44,480 bases of DNA from Bacteroidota bacterium (lineage in GTDB: Bacteria; Bacteroidota; Bacteroidia; Flavobacteriales; Weeksellaceae), in NCBI GenBank assembly GCA_023458535.1, contig JAEWYW010000019.1, positions 1-44,480 of the forward strand, read 5' to 3'. Shown here in pieces: positions 15,524 through 25,380 of this stretch (the first letter of the stretch is position 1; the number at the start of each line of letters is the position of its first letter). Made by a program: the position numbers and the translations under genes. A model generated the notes under the pieces. That model had not been told where the DNA came from, ran no database searches, and worked only from the letters and a program-made list of their open reading frames with translations.

Positions 15524-15586
15524 ATTTTAGACTGTCGTTTTTAACAATATTATGTTAATTAACTTATTTTATCTATAAAAAAATCT

Positions 15587-15594
15587 TATTTTTG
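15587..15594 (+). promoter_or_regulatory. Possible -7 element of the first choice-of-anchor-L gene
   Basis: TATTTTTG lies 19 bp before the ATG at 15613. No clear TTG is at the expected upstream distance; the spacer after the preceding operon has no hairpin terminator. Confidence 0.35.
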
Positions 15595-15612
15595 TTGTAA
15601 ACCTATTTAAAA

Positions 15613-18600
15613 ATGTTACTAAATAGCTTCAAAAAACTATATTTTCTATTTATATTTTTCTTCGCTTGTAGTGTTTTGCTTTCACAAAATACACCTTCGA
15701 GGGTGCAAAGATCACAAAATCCTTCTTCGCAAACTCTAAAAGCAGGAAGTTTTATAGATGTGAATGCTGCAGGTTACCCCGAATCCAATTACGACATTAC
15801 ACAGCTTGTAAAAGATGTTTTAATTAAAGGAGGATCCAATTGTTTTACACCAGATATTTCCAATGTGATGGTTTCTCCGAATCTTGCAGCCAGTAATGCA
15901 ACGAGAACGTGGGGTTATTTCAACAAAGGAACTACCAATTTTCCTTTTGAAAAGGGTATAGTGTTGGTGACTGGACAAGCTAACAAGGCAGGCAATGCAT
16001 TCATTAGTCAGGATTTAAGTGATACTTTCAGCAGTAACGGTGATGTTGACTTATCTCAAGCTCTGAATGTTCCTGCAACCAGTTTAAAGGATAATACCTA
16101 TATTGAGTTTGATTTTGTTGCATTGTCGACCAAAGTTAGATTTAGATATTTATTGGCGTCTGAAGAATACTACGGAGCATATCCCTGTAACTATACCGAC
16201 GGATTTGCTTTATTATTAAAAAAACAAGGTGATCCTACTTATACCAATTTAGCGGTTTTGCCAGGTGGAGGTGGTACTGTGAGTGTTAAAAATATTCACC
16301 CAGCCATCAATACTAATAATGGGAGTTGTGCAGCCGTAAATCAGCAATATTTTGGAGGCTACAATACTGCGAATATTGAAACTAATTTTAATGGTAGAAC
16401 AGTTCCTCTTACTGCGGAAGCGACAGTAATTCCTGGTCAGACTTATCATTTTAAATTGGTTTTGGCAGATTATCAAGATACACAATTTGATACTGCCGTT
16501 TTCTTAGAAGCAGGTTCTTTTGATATTGGCGTGCAACTATTAGACGGGAACGGTGTTGCTTTACCTTCGTCGATAACAATGTGTGATAACACACCTACAA
16601 CATTAGTAGTTTCTGCACAGGCACCCAATGCAACTTACCAATGGTTTTTAGGAACTAATCCTATACCTGGTGCTACCAGTGCCACTTATGTAGCAACACA
16701 ACCAGGCGTTTACAGAGTAGAAGTAACCATTCCTGGAAATTCATGCCCTGGAACCGCAACTGTTACTATCGTTGGTGCGACATCGCCAACAGTGCAAAAT
16801 GCAACTCTCACAGCTTGTTATTCTGCAGGGAATATTATCTATGATCTTACCAGTGCGCAACCTGCCATCAGTACAGGTCCAGGAACTCTGACGTTTTCAT
16901 ACTATGCTAACTTGGCCGATGCACAACAAGGAAATAACAGTACCATCCCAAATCCAACAGCATACTCCAGTCCTGGCGGTCAAACGGTATATGTTTTGGT
17001 GAAAAATGGATCCTGTTCAAAAATCGCAGAACTGTCATTACAGAAGGCGCCGCAGATGATTGCTACAATAGCGCCTCCTGCTATATTGACGTGTGCAAAT
17101 TCACAGACGACCTTAAATGCCTCGGCATCCACTTATCAAAATGGCGCAACTTTTAACTGGACAACAACCGGAGGTAATATTGTTTCAGGTGGTAACACTC
17201 TAAATCCAGTGATTAATGCCCCTGGAACCTATACCTTAACAATCAGCAATACCTATCAACCCGGAAATGTTAGTTGCTCAGTAACAGCAAGCGTTGTAGT
17301 GACGGGTGATAGTGCACCTCCAAATACGAATTTAACAGCTTCGTCAATTAATATTTGTGCAGGAGAATCAGTTACGCTTACCGCATCTGGTGGTACTACT
17401 TATACTTGGGGAAATGGACTTACTGGTACAGGTGCTACACAAACCGTTTCGCCTACCACCACAACAACTTATACGGTGACAGCAGTAGGGGCTAATGGAT
17501 GTGCATCGGCAAATCCTGCGACTATTACTATAACTGTGGGACAACCGATAACTGCACAAAACGCAAGCCTCAGCAAATGTTTTGTAAATGGAGGAACTCA
17601 GTTTGATTTAACACAAGCACAAGCACAATTAACATCAGATACAGGAGTCAATTTCGCTTATTATGATAATCTGGCGGACGCCAACCTTGGAAATGCTAAT
17701 ACGATACCTACCAATTATACTGTAAATGCCACACAAACTGTTTATGTGTTGATTACTAGAGGGGGTTGTAAAAAAGTGGTGTCATTAACTTTAAATGTTA
17801 GCCCACCTACCATACTCACAATTGCACCACCAGCAACCATTAATTGTACTGTCCCTACTATTACTTTAGATGCTAGTGGATCTACAGTTCCTACTGGGTC
17901 AACCATAACTTGGTCTACATCTGGAGGTGGAAATATTGTTTCTGGTGGAAATACACTTACGCCAGTTGTGAACCAGGGAGGAACATATACATTAACAGTT
18001 ACCAATACATCACAGCCAGGCAACTTAAGTTGTTCTTATACTGCCACTGTGACGGTGGTAAAAGATGTTGCTCTTCCTGCTGCAACACTTACAGCATCGG
18101 TTCCTAGGATATGTGTTGGAGAATCTGTTACACTTACTGCTTTTGGAGGTGTGAGTTATAATTGGGGTGGTGGATTAACAGGAAATGGAAATACTCAAAC
18201 AGTCTCTCCAACGACAACAACTACTTATACAGTGTATGCCGTTGGAGCCAATGGTTGTGTTTCGGCAAATCCAGCAACTGTAACTGTAATTGTTGGTCCG
18301 CCAACGGCCGCAGTAACTGCAGATAAATTAAAAATTTGTGCAGGAGAATCAGTAACCTTAACTGCCACTGGAGGTATTACTTACAACTGGGTAGGATTAA
18401 ATGGGAATGGTCCTGTACAAGTGGTATCCCCAACTACAACCACTACATATTCTGTGTATGCATTGGGAGGGAACGGATGTAGCTCAGTGAATCCTGCAAC
18501 AATTACGATAGAGGTGGTTCCTGGAATCACTTCATCATTACACGATGTTTACATTTGTCCAGGAGAAACAGCTACTCTAGATGCGGGTTCACAGCCAGGA

Positions 18601-19224
18601 TATACTTATTTATGGAGTACTGGTGAAACAACACCAACTATTAGTACCACGACCTTGGGTACCTATTCCGTTACAATTTCCAATGGTACGTGTTCTAAAG
18701 TATTTACAGCTCAAGTCTTACCTATGGTGCTTCCGCAAATAACAGATGTGCAATATAATTATGATGCAAAATCTTTAACGATTACTGCTGAAAATCCCAC
18801 TAATAATCCTTTGGAATATTCTATTGATGATGGTGTGAATTGGCAATCATCGAATATTTTCTACAATGTAATGGAGAATTCTAACTACAAAATTCATGTG
18901 AGGGTAAAAGATGCCAAATGCGGAACAATTTTAGATTATTTCACATTTGTTGTCACCAATGCCATCACACCAAATGGTGACGGTAAGAATGACTATGTGG
19001 ATTTTACAGGAATTGCAAATTATGCTAATTTTTCGGCATCAGTGTTTGATAGATATGGAAGCGAAGTATTTAGAGCAACCAATAAAAACCCAATCTGGAA
19101 TGGTACCGTTAACGGTTATCAATTGCCTACAGGCACTTATTGGTATAAGGTACATTGGATAAACCCTGCAAGTAAAAAATTAGAAGAGCGCTCAGGCTGG
19201 ATTTTAATAAAGAATAGGAACTAA
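15613..19224 (+). CDS. Secreted choice-of-anchor L protein with T9SS type B sorting domain
   Basis: A 1203-residue exported protein. A signal peptide (1-24) is followed by a choice-of-anchor L domain (about 45-300: FIDVNAAGYP..., TRTWGYFNKGTTNFPFEKGIVL, LLASEEYYGAYPC). Several Ig-like adhesin modules follow. A block of three modules (about 390-642) is repeated at about 643-896, then come one more ICAGESVTLTATGG module and a WSTGETTPTI module. The C-terminal ~88 residues (ITPNGDGKNDYVDF ... DRYGSEVF ... WNGTVNG ... LPTGTYWYKVHW) are the gliding-motility-type (CHU_C, type B) signal for type IX secretion. It is probably cell-surface or secreted, in adhesion or gliding. The next gene is a shorter paralogue. 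Confidence 0.9.
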   Translation: MLLNSFKKLYFLFIFFFACSVLLSQNTPSRVQRSQNPSSQTLKAGSFIDVNAAGYPESNYDITQLVKDVLIKGGSNCFTPDISNVMVSPNLAASNATRTWGYFNKGTTNFPFEKGIVLVTGQANKAGNAFISQDLSDTFSSNGDVDLSQALNVPATSLKDNTYIEFDFVALSTKVRFRYLLASEEYYGAYPCNYTDGFALLLKKQGDPTYTNLAVLPGGGGTVSVKNIHPAINTNNGSCAAVNQQYFGGYNTANIETNFNGRTVPLTAEATVIPGQTYHFKLVLADYQDTQFDTAVFLEAGSFDIGVQLLDGNGVALPSSITMCDNTPTTLVVSAQAPNATYQWFLGTNPIPGATSATYVATQPGVYRVEVTIPGNSCPGTATVTIVGATSPTVQNATLTACYSAGNIIYDLTSAQPAISTGPGTLTFSYYANLADAQQGNNSTIPNPTAYSSPGGQTVYVLVKNGSCSKIAELSLQKAPQMIATIAPPAILTCANSQTTLNASASTYQNGATFNWTTTGGNIVSGGNTLNPVINAPGTYTLTISNTYQPGNVSCSVTASVVVTGDSAPPNTNLTASSINICAGESVTLTASGGTTYTWGNGLTGTGATQTVSPTTTTTYTVTAVGANGCASANPATITITVGQPITAQNASLSKCFVNGGTQFDLTQAQAQLTSDTGVNFAYYDNLADANLGNANTIPTNYTVNATQTVYVLITRGGCKKVVSLTLNVSPPTILTIAPPATINCTVPTITLDASGSTVPTGSTITWSTSGGGNIVSGGNTLTPVVNQGGTYTLTVTNTSQPGNLSCSYTATVTVVKDVALPAATLTASVPRICVGESVTLTAFGGVSYNWGGGLTGNGNTQTVSPTTTTTYTVYAVGANGCVSANPATVTVIVGPPTAAVTADKLKICAGESVTLTATGGITYNWVGLNGNGPVQVVSPTTTTTYSVYALGGNGCSSVNPATITIEVVPGITSSLHDVYICPGETATLDAGSQPGYTYLWSTGETTPTISTTTLGTYSVTISNGTCSKVFTAQVLPMVLPQITDVQYNYDAKSLTITAENPTNNPLEYSIDDGVNWQSSNIFYNVMENSNYKIHVRVKDAKCGTILDYFTFVVTNAITPNGDGKNDYVDFTGIANYANFSASVFDRYGSEVFRATNKNPIWNGTVNGYQLPTGTYWYKVHWINPASKKLEERSGWILIKNRN

Positions 19225-19225
19225 G

Positions 19226-19263
19226 AAAAAAAAGCATTTTTCATTTGAGAAATGCTTTTTTTT
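19226..19263 (+). terminator. Terminator after the first choice-of-anchor-L gene
   Basis: An A-run plus GCATTT (to 19239) pairs with AAATGC plus a T-run (19250-19263), directly after the stop codon. The two paralogues are therefore probably transcribed separately. Confidence 0.75.
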
Positions 19264-19315
19264 GTTTTATTTGATAAAAATTGTATTAAAATGCAAAGAA
19301 TTTCAAAAGAAAAAT

Positions 19316-19323
19316 TAAATTTG
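19316..19323 (+). promoter_or_regulatory. Possible -7 element of the second choice-of-anchor-L gene
   Basis: TAAATTTG lies 22 bp before the ATG at 19346 and after the preceding terminator; no -33 TTG is seen at normal spacing. Confidence 0.3.
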
Positions 19324-19345
19324 TTGAAAATTACAATTATTGATT

Positions 19346-21691
19346 ATGAAGACAAGTAAATTTTTGTTTTTCTTATTTTCATTTCTGCTGCCTTTTTTGG
19401 CTTTTTCACAGAATGATTTAAGAAAAAACCCACCCAAAAAAATCCCTTCGGAAGCCTCTAAAAAAGCTGGAGCGTTTATAGATGTGAACGATCCAAGTTA
19501 TCCTGCTTCAAGTTTCACACCAGAACAATTGGTGAAGAATATTCTTATTTCTTCTGGAAGTACATGTGGAACACCCAATGTTTCTAATGTTACCATACAT
19601 CCTAATACTACATCTTCCGATACCAATCGAAGTTGGGGTTACTTTCATAAGGGAACAACTAATTTCCCATTTAAGGATGGTATTTTACTTTCAACAGGTT
19701 ATGCAAGAACAGCTGGAAATCAATTTATAAGTGGTACTCAAAGTGGGGTACTTGATTCAGGAACAGATAATGATCTTGCGCAGGCAATGGGATTGGGTGC
19801 TAGCGGTTATGGTGATGCAGTAATGCTAGAGTTTGATTTTGTCCCAACTTCTACACAAATAAAATTTAATTATCTTCTAGCGTCAGAAGAATATACTGGT
19901 ACCTATCCATGTGATTATGCCGACGGTTTTGCTTTATTACTAAGACCAGTCGGTAGTACAGCGGCTTACCAAAATATGGCAATTTTACCTGGCGGAGCAG
20001 GTCCTGTAAGTATTACGAATATACACCCTACTATACCTGGTACATTTGGTTGTGCAGCGATTAATGAACAGTATTTCCATGATTATAATACAGCAAATAT
20101 TGAAACCAATTTCAATGGTAGAACGATTCCATTAACAGCTACAGCAATAGTTGTTCCAGGTCAAGCTTATCATTTTAAATTGGTAGTTGCAGACTATACT
20201 GACAAAACTTTTGACACCGCAATTTTTTTAGAAGGTGGCTCATTTGATATCGGTGTAAAATTATTAGACGCAGCTGGTGCAGAATTACCTCCAGAAATTA
20301 ATGTCTGTGATAATACCCCGACTTTATTAACAGCATCGGTTGATATACCTAATGCAACTTATAAATGGTTTAAAGATGGTGTAGAAATTCCTGGTGCTAC
20401 TACAAATACGTATACAGCTGTGCAACCTGGAGTTTATAAAATTGAAGTTTGGGTTCCTGGTAATAATTGTCCTGGTACTGCCGAGATCGAAGTTCATGGG
20501 GGAACAACGCCTCAAGCACAAAATGCTTCTTATCTCCTATGTGCAACACCTGGTAATCAAACATTTAATTTGCAACAATTGCAGAACCAGATAAGTACAA
20601 CGCCTGGAGCACAATTTAAATTTTATGAAAATCAAGCAGATGCAACTGCATTGAATAATAATTTTATTACAAATGTTACTGCTTATAACACCACGGGTAC
20701 TACATTGTATGTTGTAGTTTCCAATGGTAGTTTTTGTTACAGAATAGTTGAATTGGTGTTGGAGAAAGAACAGACACCTGTAGCCAATGTTGCTGCAAAT
20801 AAAACCCGTATTTGTGAGGGTGAAACGGTTACTTTAACTGCTACAGGTGGGGTAACTTACGAATGGTCTAATTTCCCTGGTAATACCAACACGCAAACTG
20901 TAACTCTTACCCATACAACAACTTTCACAGTTTATGCAATTGGCGAAAAAGGATGTAAATCTGCAGTACCAGCGACTATTACTATTGAAGTTTTACCAAA
21001 AATTAAGACCAATTTCCAAGGAGGTGAAATCTGCCATGGTGATTCTGTAGTTTTGGATCCAGGTATTAATGGCAATGGATTAACCTTCCTTTGGAGTACA
21101 GGAGAAACAACTCCTACCATTGTTGCTAACCAATGGGGTGCTTACACTTTACAAGTAAACAACGGAATTTGTACACAAACATTTACATTTAACGTGCAAG
21201 CTGCGCCAATCCCTGTAATCAGAAGTTTGGAGTACAACAACGGTAAGTTGATTGTAAATGCTGACGGTCCACCAGTATTAGAATATTCAATTGATGGAGG
21301 TATTTCTTGGCAGGACTCAAATGTATTTAATAATATTCAAAATAATATTAAGATTACCATTAGAGTCAGAGTGAAAGGCACACATTGTGAAGAGGTTGTT
21401 GATTTCTTTACAGCGCATATCAATAATATGATTACTCCAAACGGAGATGGATATAATGATGTGATTGACTTAAGAGCATTCGTGAATTTTGATGGATTTA
21501 AAGCTGCGGTGTATGATAGATATGGTGCACCAATATTTGAATTCTCAAAGATGAGACCAATATGGGATGGAACTCTACAAGGTAAGAAATTACCAACTGC
21601 AACTTACTGGTATGAACTAGGTTGGAATCATCCAAACTCAAAAGTACATCTAAAACAAACAGGTTGGATTATGCTTAAAAACAGAGAATAA
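19346..21691 (+). CDS. Secreted choice-of-anchor L protein with T9SS type B sorting domain (shorter paralogue)
   Basis: A 781-residue paralogue of the preceding protein. ATG 19346 starts a clean signal peptide (MKTSKFLFFLFSFLLPFLAFSQ); an in-frame TTG six bases upstream is unlikely to be used. The choice-of-anchor L domain (about 42-300) shares long identical stretches with its neighbour (NIETNFNGRT, the DGFALLL block, FDIGVKLLDAAG). It keeps one copy each of the Ig-like module types (VEIPGATTNTYTAVQPGVYK; ICEGETVTLTATGGVTYEW; WSTGETTPTI) and lacks the triplicate-module block that the first protein carries twice. The C-terminal ~88 residues (MITPNGDGYNDVIDL ... DRYGAPIFEF) are the type B T9SS signal. 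It is probably surface-exposed. Confidence 0.9.
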   Translation: MKTSKFLFFLFSFLLPFLAFSQNDLRKNPPKKIPSEASKKAGAFIDVNDPSYPASSFTPEQLVKNILISSGSTCGTPNVSNVTIHPNTTSSDTNRSWGYFHKGTTNFPFKDGILLSTGYARTAGNQFISGTQSGVLDSGTDNDLAQAMGLGASGYGDAVMLEFDFVPTSTQIKFNYLLASEEYTGTYPCDYADGFALLLRPVGSTAAYQNMAILPGGAGPVSITNIHPTIPGTFGCAAINEQYFHDYNTANIETNFNGRTIPLTATAIVVPGQAYHFKLVVADYTDKTFDTAIFLEGGSFDIGVKLLDAAGAELPPEINVCDNTPTLLTASVDIPNATYKWFKDGVEIPGATTNTYTAVQPGVYKIEVWVPGNNCPGTAEIEVHGGTTPQAQNASYLLCATPGNQTFNLQQLQNQISTTPGAQFKFYENQADATALNNNFITNVTAYNTTGTTLYVVVSNGSFCYRIVELVLEKEQTPVANVAANKTRICEGETVTLTATGGVTYEWSNFPGNTNTQTVTLTHTTTFTVYAIGEKGCKSAVPATITIEVLPKIKTNFQGGEICHGDSVVLDPGINGNGLTFLWSTGETTPTIVANQWGAYTLQVNNGICTQTFTFNVQAAPIPVIRSLEYNNGKLIVNADGPPVLEYSIDGGISWQDSNVFNNIQNNIKITIRVRVKGTHCEEVVDFFTAHINNMITPNGDGYNDVIDLRAFVNFDGFKAAVYDRYGAPIFEFSKMRPIWDGTLQGKKLPTATYWYELGWNHPNSKVHLKQTGWIMLKNRE

Positions 21692-21708
21692 TCAACTTTG
21701 AATCAATA

Positions 21709-21738
21709 AAAAAACTTCAGTGCAAACTGAAGTTTTTT
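21709..21738. terminator. Bidirectional terminator between the paralogue and rsmA
   Basis: AAAAAACTTCAGT (21709-21721) and ACTGAAGTTTTTT (21726-21738) pair perfectly around a GCAA loop, giving U-tracts on both strands. Confidence 0.82.
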
Positions 21739-21742
21739 TATT

Positions 21743-22516
21743 TTATAGATTTTCCTTCCAAAGAATTGTGAAATTGATAAAATCTTCCACACTTAATTCC
21801 TCACCTCTCTTTTCAAAAAAAGGATGATTTTTGATTCCTTCAGGAATGTTTATGGATTTTAATGCATTGGAAAGTTTTTTGCGCCTTTGATTAAAACCTG
21901 TTTTTACAATCTGTTTGAAGAGATTTTCATTTCCAGACAAACCGGGTTTTGGATTTCTGGTCATTTTAATAACCCCAGATTTTACCTTTGGTGGTGGATT
22001 AAAGACATTCTCGTGTACTGTAAATAAATATTCCACTTCATAATAAGCCTGAATCATTACAGACAAAATACCATAATCTTTTGTGCGGGGTTTAGCTGCG
22101 GTTCTTTCAGCTACTTCTTTCTGAAACATACCCACCATTTCTGGAACGAGCTGATAATAATCTATAATTTTAAAAAGAATCTGCGAAGAAATATTGTAAG
22201 GAAAATTACCAATGATGGCTACCTGCTGATTTTCAAATGATGAAAAGTCTTCTTTAAGAAAGTCTCCTACAAAGGTTTTATCCAAAATATTTGTTGGGTA
22301 ATTTTGTTTTAAATATTCAATAGATTCTTGATCTATCTCGGCAAGGAATATATTTTTATGTTTTTCAAGAAGATATTTGGTGAGTACACCCATTCCAGGG
22401 CCTACTTCCAGGATGTTGTCGTAACCTTCAAAAGAAAGTCCATCAACAATTTTTTTAGCTATATTTTCGTCTTTTAGGAAATGCTGTCCTAAATGCTTTT
22501 TTGCTTTTACAGTCAA
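21743..22516 (-). CDS. rsmA: 16S rRNA (adenine1518-N6/adenine1519-N6)-dimethyltransferase
   Basis: A 257-residue KsgA-type enzyme of normal length. The N-terminus KAKKHLGQHFLKDENI and SAM motif EVGPGMGVLT (37-46) are typical; the catalytic motif IV is NFPYNISS (104-111), with Phe where NLPY or NPPY is more usual. It dimethylates two adenosines in helix 45 of 16S rRNA late in 30S assembly. The start must be TTG at 22516: an in-frame TAA lies three codons upstream, and no ATG exists before the SAM motif. It diverges from ftsX across a 91-bp spacer. Confidence 0.94.
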   Translation of the reverse strand: MTVKAKKHLGQHFLKDENIAKKIVDGLSFEGYDNILEVGPGMGVLTKYLLEKHKNIFLAEIDQESIEYLKQNYPTNILDKTFVGDFLKEDFSSFENQQVAIIGNFPYNISSQILFKIIDYYQLVPEMVGMFQKEVAERTAAKPRTKDYGILSVMIQAYYEVEYLFTVHENVFNPPPKVKSGVIKMTRNPKPGLSGNENLFKQIVKTGFNQRRKKLSNALKSINIPEGIKNHPFFEKRGEELSVEDFINFTILWKENL

Positions 22517-22607
22517 GGTTTTTTATGATTTTATTAACAATGATTTTCAGTAATTCGTCCCAAATTTCGGAAGTTTTTTTCTAATTTAGCCGAAAATTTT
22601 AATATTT

Positions 22608-23507
22608 ATGGCTAAATCTGTAGAAGAGTTTAATAATAAAAGACTTAGATCCAGTAATATTACCGTTGTTGTAAGTATAGCTCTTGTGTTGTTTCTATTG
22701 GGTTTAATGGGACTTATCCTAATTAATGCACAGAAATATTCAGACTATATTAAGGAACAACTGGTGGTAAATGCCTATTTCGATGAAAATTACGAAGCCA
22801 AAGATTCTGCAAAAATCGTAAAGCTAGAGCAGGAAGCTGTAAAAAAAATTCAAGCGCTAACTCCTGTAAAGAAAACTACTTATATCACCCGTCAGATGGC
22901 TGCGAAGGAAGCAAAAAAAAGCATGGGTATTGACAGTGATGCACTCTTTGAAGAGAATATTTTTCCTTCGTCTGTAGAGGTTGCTTTGAAACCAGAATAT
23001 GTTGATCCAGCAAAAATCAATGAGGCGATACAGGCCATAAAGACAGTTCCTGGAGTAATTGAAGTGAAAAACGACAGTTCTCTAATGGTAGATGTTTACA
23101 ACAATCTCAATAGAATTCTAAAATGGATTTTAGGCTTCTCTTTGCTGTTTTTAGTATTGGCTATTGTGTTAATTAATAATTCAATCAGATTAAAAATATT
23201 CTCTAAGAGATTTATCATCAAAACCATGCAGTTGGTGGGTGCCAAAAGAGGATTTATATTAAAACCATTTATAAAAGAGGCTCTTATTTTAGGAGTTGTG
23301 GGTTCACTTATTGGTCTTGCAGCACTATTTGGAGTCTGGTTTTATTTTACCAAGGAAATCGGTGCAAACTTCCTACAGGACGATCAAAATTACATTTGGT
23401 TGGTAATTCTTATTTTTGGAGTAGGAATTTTAATAACCGTTCTAAGTACCATTATAGCGACTTGGAGGTTCTTGAAATCCAGTACTGATGACTTATACTA
23501 TTCTTAA
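22608..23507 (+). CDS. ftsX: Cell division protein FtsX (permease-like)
   Basis: A 299-residue FtsX-type protein. A cytoplasmic N-terminus and first membrane helix (about 18-42) are followed by an extracytoplasmic domain (about 45-170). A C-terminal FtsX domain then carries three helices (about 185-210, 228-252, 265-290) with the conserved MQLVGAKRGFILKPFIKEALILGVVGSLIG segment. With FtsE, FtsX couples division to peptidoglycan hydrolase activation; ftsE is not in this window, as is usual in Bacteroidota. It leads a cluster with DUF3098, uppP and truB at 2-17 bp spacing. Confidence 0.9.
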   Translation: MAKSVEEFNNKRLRSSNITVVVSIALVLFLLGLMGLILINAQKYSDYIKEQLVVNAYFDENYEAKDSAKIVKLEQEAVKKIQALTPVKKTTYITRQMAAKEAKKSMGIDSDALFEENIFPSSVEVALKPEYVDPAKINEAIQAIKTVPGVIEVKNDSSLMVDVYNNLNRILKWILGFSLLFLVLAIVLINNSIRLKIFSKRFIIKTMQLVGAKRGFILKPFIKEALILGVVGSLIGLAALFGVWFYFTKEIGANFLQDDQNYIWLVILIFGVGILITVLSTIIATWRFLKSSTDDLYYS

Positions 23508-23509
23508 AC

Positions 23510-23812
23510 ATGAGCAAAAAAACAACAAAATTCTCAGCTTCTTCTTTTGGGAGAGAAACTGAGGTGCCTAAAGAAAATACATTTTATTTTGGCCGTGACA
23601 ACTATAAATGGATGCTGATTGGTATTGCATTTATTGTTGTAGGCTTCCTTCTAATGATGGGCTCTGATGCCAATACCATAGACGGGAAGTTTGATCCAAA
23701 TCAATGGAATGACGATATTTTCTCCATCAGAAGAATAAGAATAGCACCTCTTTTTGTTGTCATTGGTTTTGCTATTGAAGTGTATGCAATTCTTTTGCGT
23801 AAAAAAGATTAA
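23510..23812 (+). CDS. DUF3098 family small membrane protein
   Basis: A 100-residue protein with two hydrophobic helices (about 34-50 and 78-96) and the DUF3098 features FGRDNYKWMLIGIAFIVVGFLLMMG and SIRRIRIAPLFVVIGF. The family is largely Bacteroidota and sits conserved between ftsX and uppP, as here (2 bp after ftsX, 17 bp before uppP). That suggests a role in division or cell-wall lipid carrier metabolism; no catalytic motif is seen. Confidence 0.87.
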   Translation: MSKKTTKFSASSFGRETEVPKENTFYFGRDNYKWMLIGIAFIVVGFLLMMGSDANTIDGKFDPNQWNDDIFSIRRIRIAPLFVVIGFAIEVYAILLRKKD

Positions 23813-23829
23813 TAATAACTGTATTTTCA

Positions 23830-24648
23830 ATGGATCTTTTTAAAGCAATTATTATTGCAATTGTTGAGGGTTTAACAGAATATTTACCCATTTCTTCGAC
23901 CGCTCATATGGGATTTGCCGCAAGTTTAATGGGGCTTCCCGAGGACGAATTTCTTAAAATGTTTCAGGTTTCCATTCAATTTGGTGCCATACTCTCTGTA
24001 GTTGTGGCTTATTGGAAGAAATTTTTTGATTTTAAAAACTTACAATTTTATGTGAAACTGGCTTTTGCCGTGTTACCAGCATTGGTATTGGGGTATCTGT
24101 TGGATGATAAGATTGAAGCGGTTTTAGGCAATCAAATCGCTATTTCATCTGTTTTGGTTTTAGGAGGAGTGGTTTTGCTGTTTGCAGACAAATGGTTTAA
24201 AAACCCAAGAATAGATGATGAAAAAGAAATTACTATTAAAAAAGCGATCACTATAGGTTTTTGGCAGTGTCTTGCGATGATGCCAGGAACCAGCAGAAGT
24301 GCAGCTTCCATTATCGGTGGAATGACGCAAGGTCTTACCCGTAAGGCGGCAGCAGAATTCTCTTTCTTTTTGGCTGTTCCAACCATGTTAGCAGTAACCA
24401 CTTATTCGGTTTTTGTAAAAACTTGGGGCAAAGAAACGGCTACTCCAATGAAGGGTTATGAAATGATTCTTGCTTCAAACGACAATATGATGATTTTTGT
24501 TGTCGGAAATATTGTTGCTTTTATTGTGGCATTAATAGCAATAAAATCTTTCATTGCTTTCCTTAATAAATATGGTTTCAAACCGTGGGGTTGGTACAGG
24601 ATTTTTGTCGGAATCGCTTTATTGATTTATTTCTATTGGTTTAAATAA
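23830..24648 (+). CDS. uppP: Undecaprenyl-diphosphate phosphatase
   Basis: A 272-residue BacA/UppP membrane protein with about eight helices. The catalytic segments are present: VEGLTEYLPISSTAHM (12-27, with Glu13 and Glu17) and PGTSRSAAS (152-160). It dephosphorylates undecaprenyl pyrophosphate to recycle the lipid carrier for peptidoglycan and surface polysaccharides, and it commonly gives bacitracin tolerance. It sits between DUF3098 and truB in the ftsX operon. Confidence 0.95.
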   Translation: MDLFKAIIIAIVEGLTEYLPISSTAHMGFAASLMGLPEDEFLKMFQVSIQFGAILSVVVAYWKKFFDFKNLQFYVKLAFAVLPALVLGYLLDDKIEAVLGNQIAISSVLVLGGVVLLFADKWFKNPRIDDEKEITIKKAITIGFWQCLAMMPGTSRSAASIIGGMTQGLTRKAAAEFSFFLAVPTMLAVTTYSVFVKTWGKETATPMKGYEMILASNDNMMIFVVGNIVAFIVALIAIKSFIAFLNKYGFKPWGWYRIFVGIALLIYFYWFK

Positions 24649-24663
24649 TTCAATATTAAGATT

Positions 24664-25362
24664 GTGAATTCAGAAGAACTTCTTTCAGGGTATATTTTCC
24701 TTTTAGATAAACCCTTGGATTGGACATCTTTTCAGGCGGTTAATAAACTAAAATACAAACTGAAAAGAGAATTCAATCTTCCCAAGAAATTTAAAATCGG
24801 TCATGCAGGCACTTTAGATCCAAGAGCGACTGGACTTTTAATAGTGTGTTGTGGTAAGTTTACCAAAAAGATTCCTGAAATTCAAGATGCACCAAAGGAA
24901 TACTGGACAGAAATAAAAATTGGAGCTCAGACAGAATCTTATGACACCGAAAAACCAGAAATTTTACCTCAGGATATTGCTCACATCACAGTCGAAAACG
25001 TTGAAGACGTTTTAGCTCAATTTGAAGGTGAAATCGAACAGAAGCCACCTATTTTTTCAGCGATAAAAATTGATGGTGAACGTGCTTATAATCTTGCAAG
25101 AGCAGGAGAGGAGGTGGAGATGAAGTCCAGAAAAACAACCATTCATTACATTAAAGATATTCAAATAGATTTTCCGTTGATAAGCTTCACAGTTGGTTGC
25201 TCTAAAGGTACCTATATTCGTAGTTTAGCGCACGATATCGGTCAGAAATTGGGCGTTGGTGCCTACCTGACGCAATTAAGACGTACTAAGATTGGCAATT
25301 ACTCTGTTGACAATGCTTCCGCTGATTATCTTAGCAATGATTTTCATTTTTTAGACAAATAA
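24664..25362 (+). CDS. truB: tRNA pseudouridine(55) synthase
   Basis: A 232-residue TruB core enzyme of the shorter Bacteroidota length. FLLDKPLDWTSFQAVNKLK and the catalytic KIGHAGTLDPRATGLLIV with Asp52 are clear, as is the later CSKGTYIRSLAHDIG motif. It makes pseudouridine at position 55 in the tRNA T-loop. The start is GTG at 24664 (MNSEELLSGY); no ATG is available before the conserved core. The spacing of 15 bp from uppP indicates co-transcription. Confidence 0.94.
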   Translation: MNSEELLSGYIFLLDKPLDWTSFQAVNKLKYKLKREFNLPKKFKIGHAGTLDPRATGLLIVCCGKFTKKIPEIQDAPKEYWTEIKIGAQTESYDTEKPEILPQDIAHITVENVEDVLAQFEGEIEQKPPIFSAIKIDGERAYNLARAGEEVEMKSRKTTIHYIKDIQIDFPLISFTVGCSKGTYIRSLAHDIGQKLGVGAYLTQLRRTKIGNYSVDNASADYLSNDFHFLDK

Positions 25363-25380
25363 TACCGAAACACTACTTCC

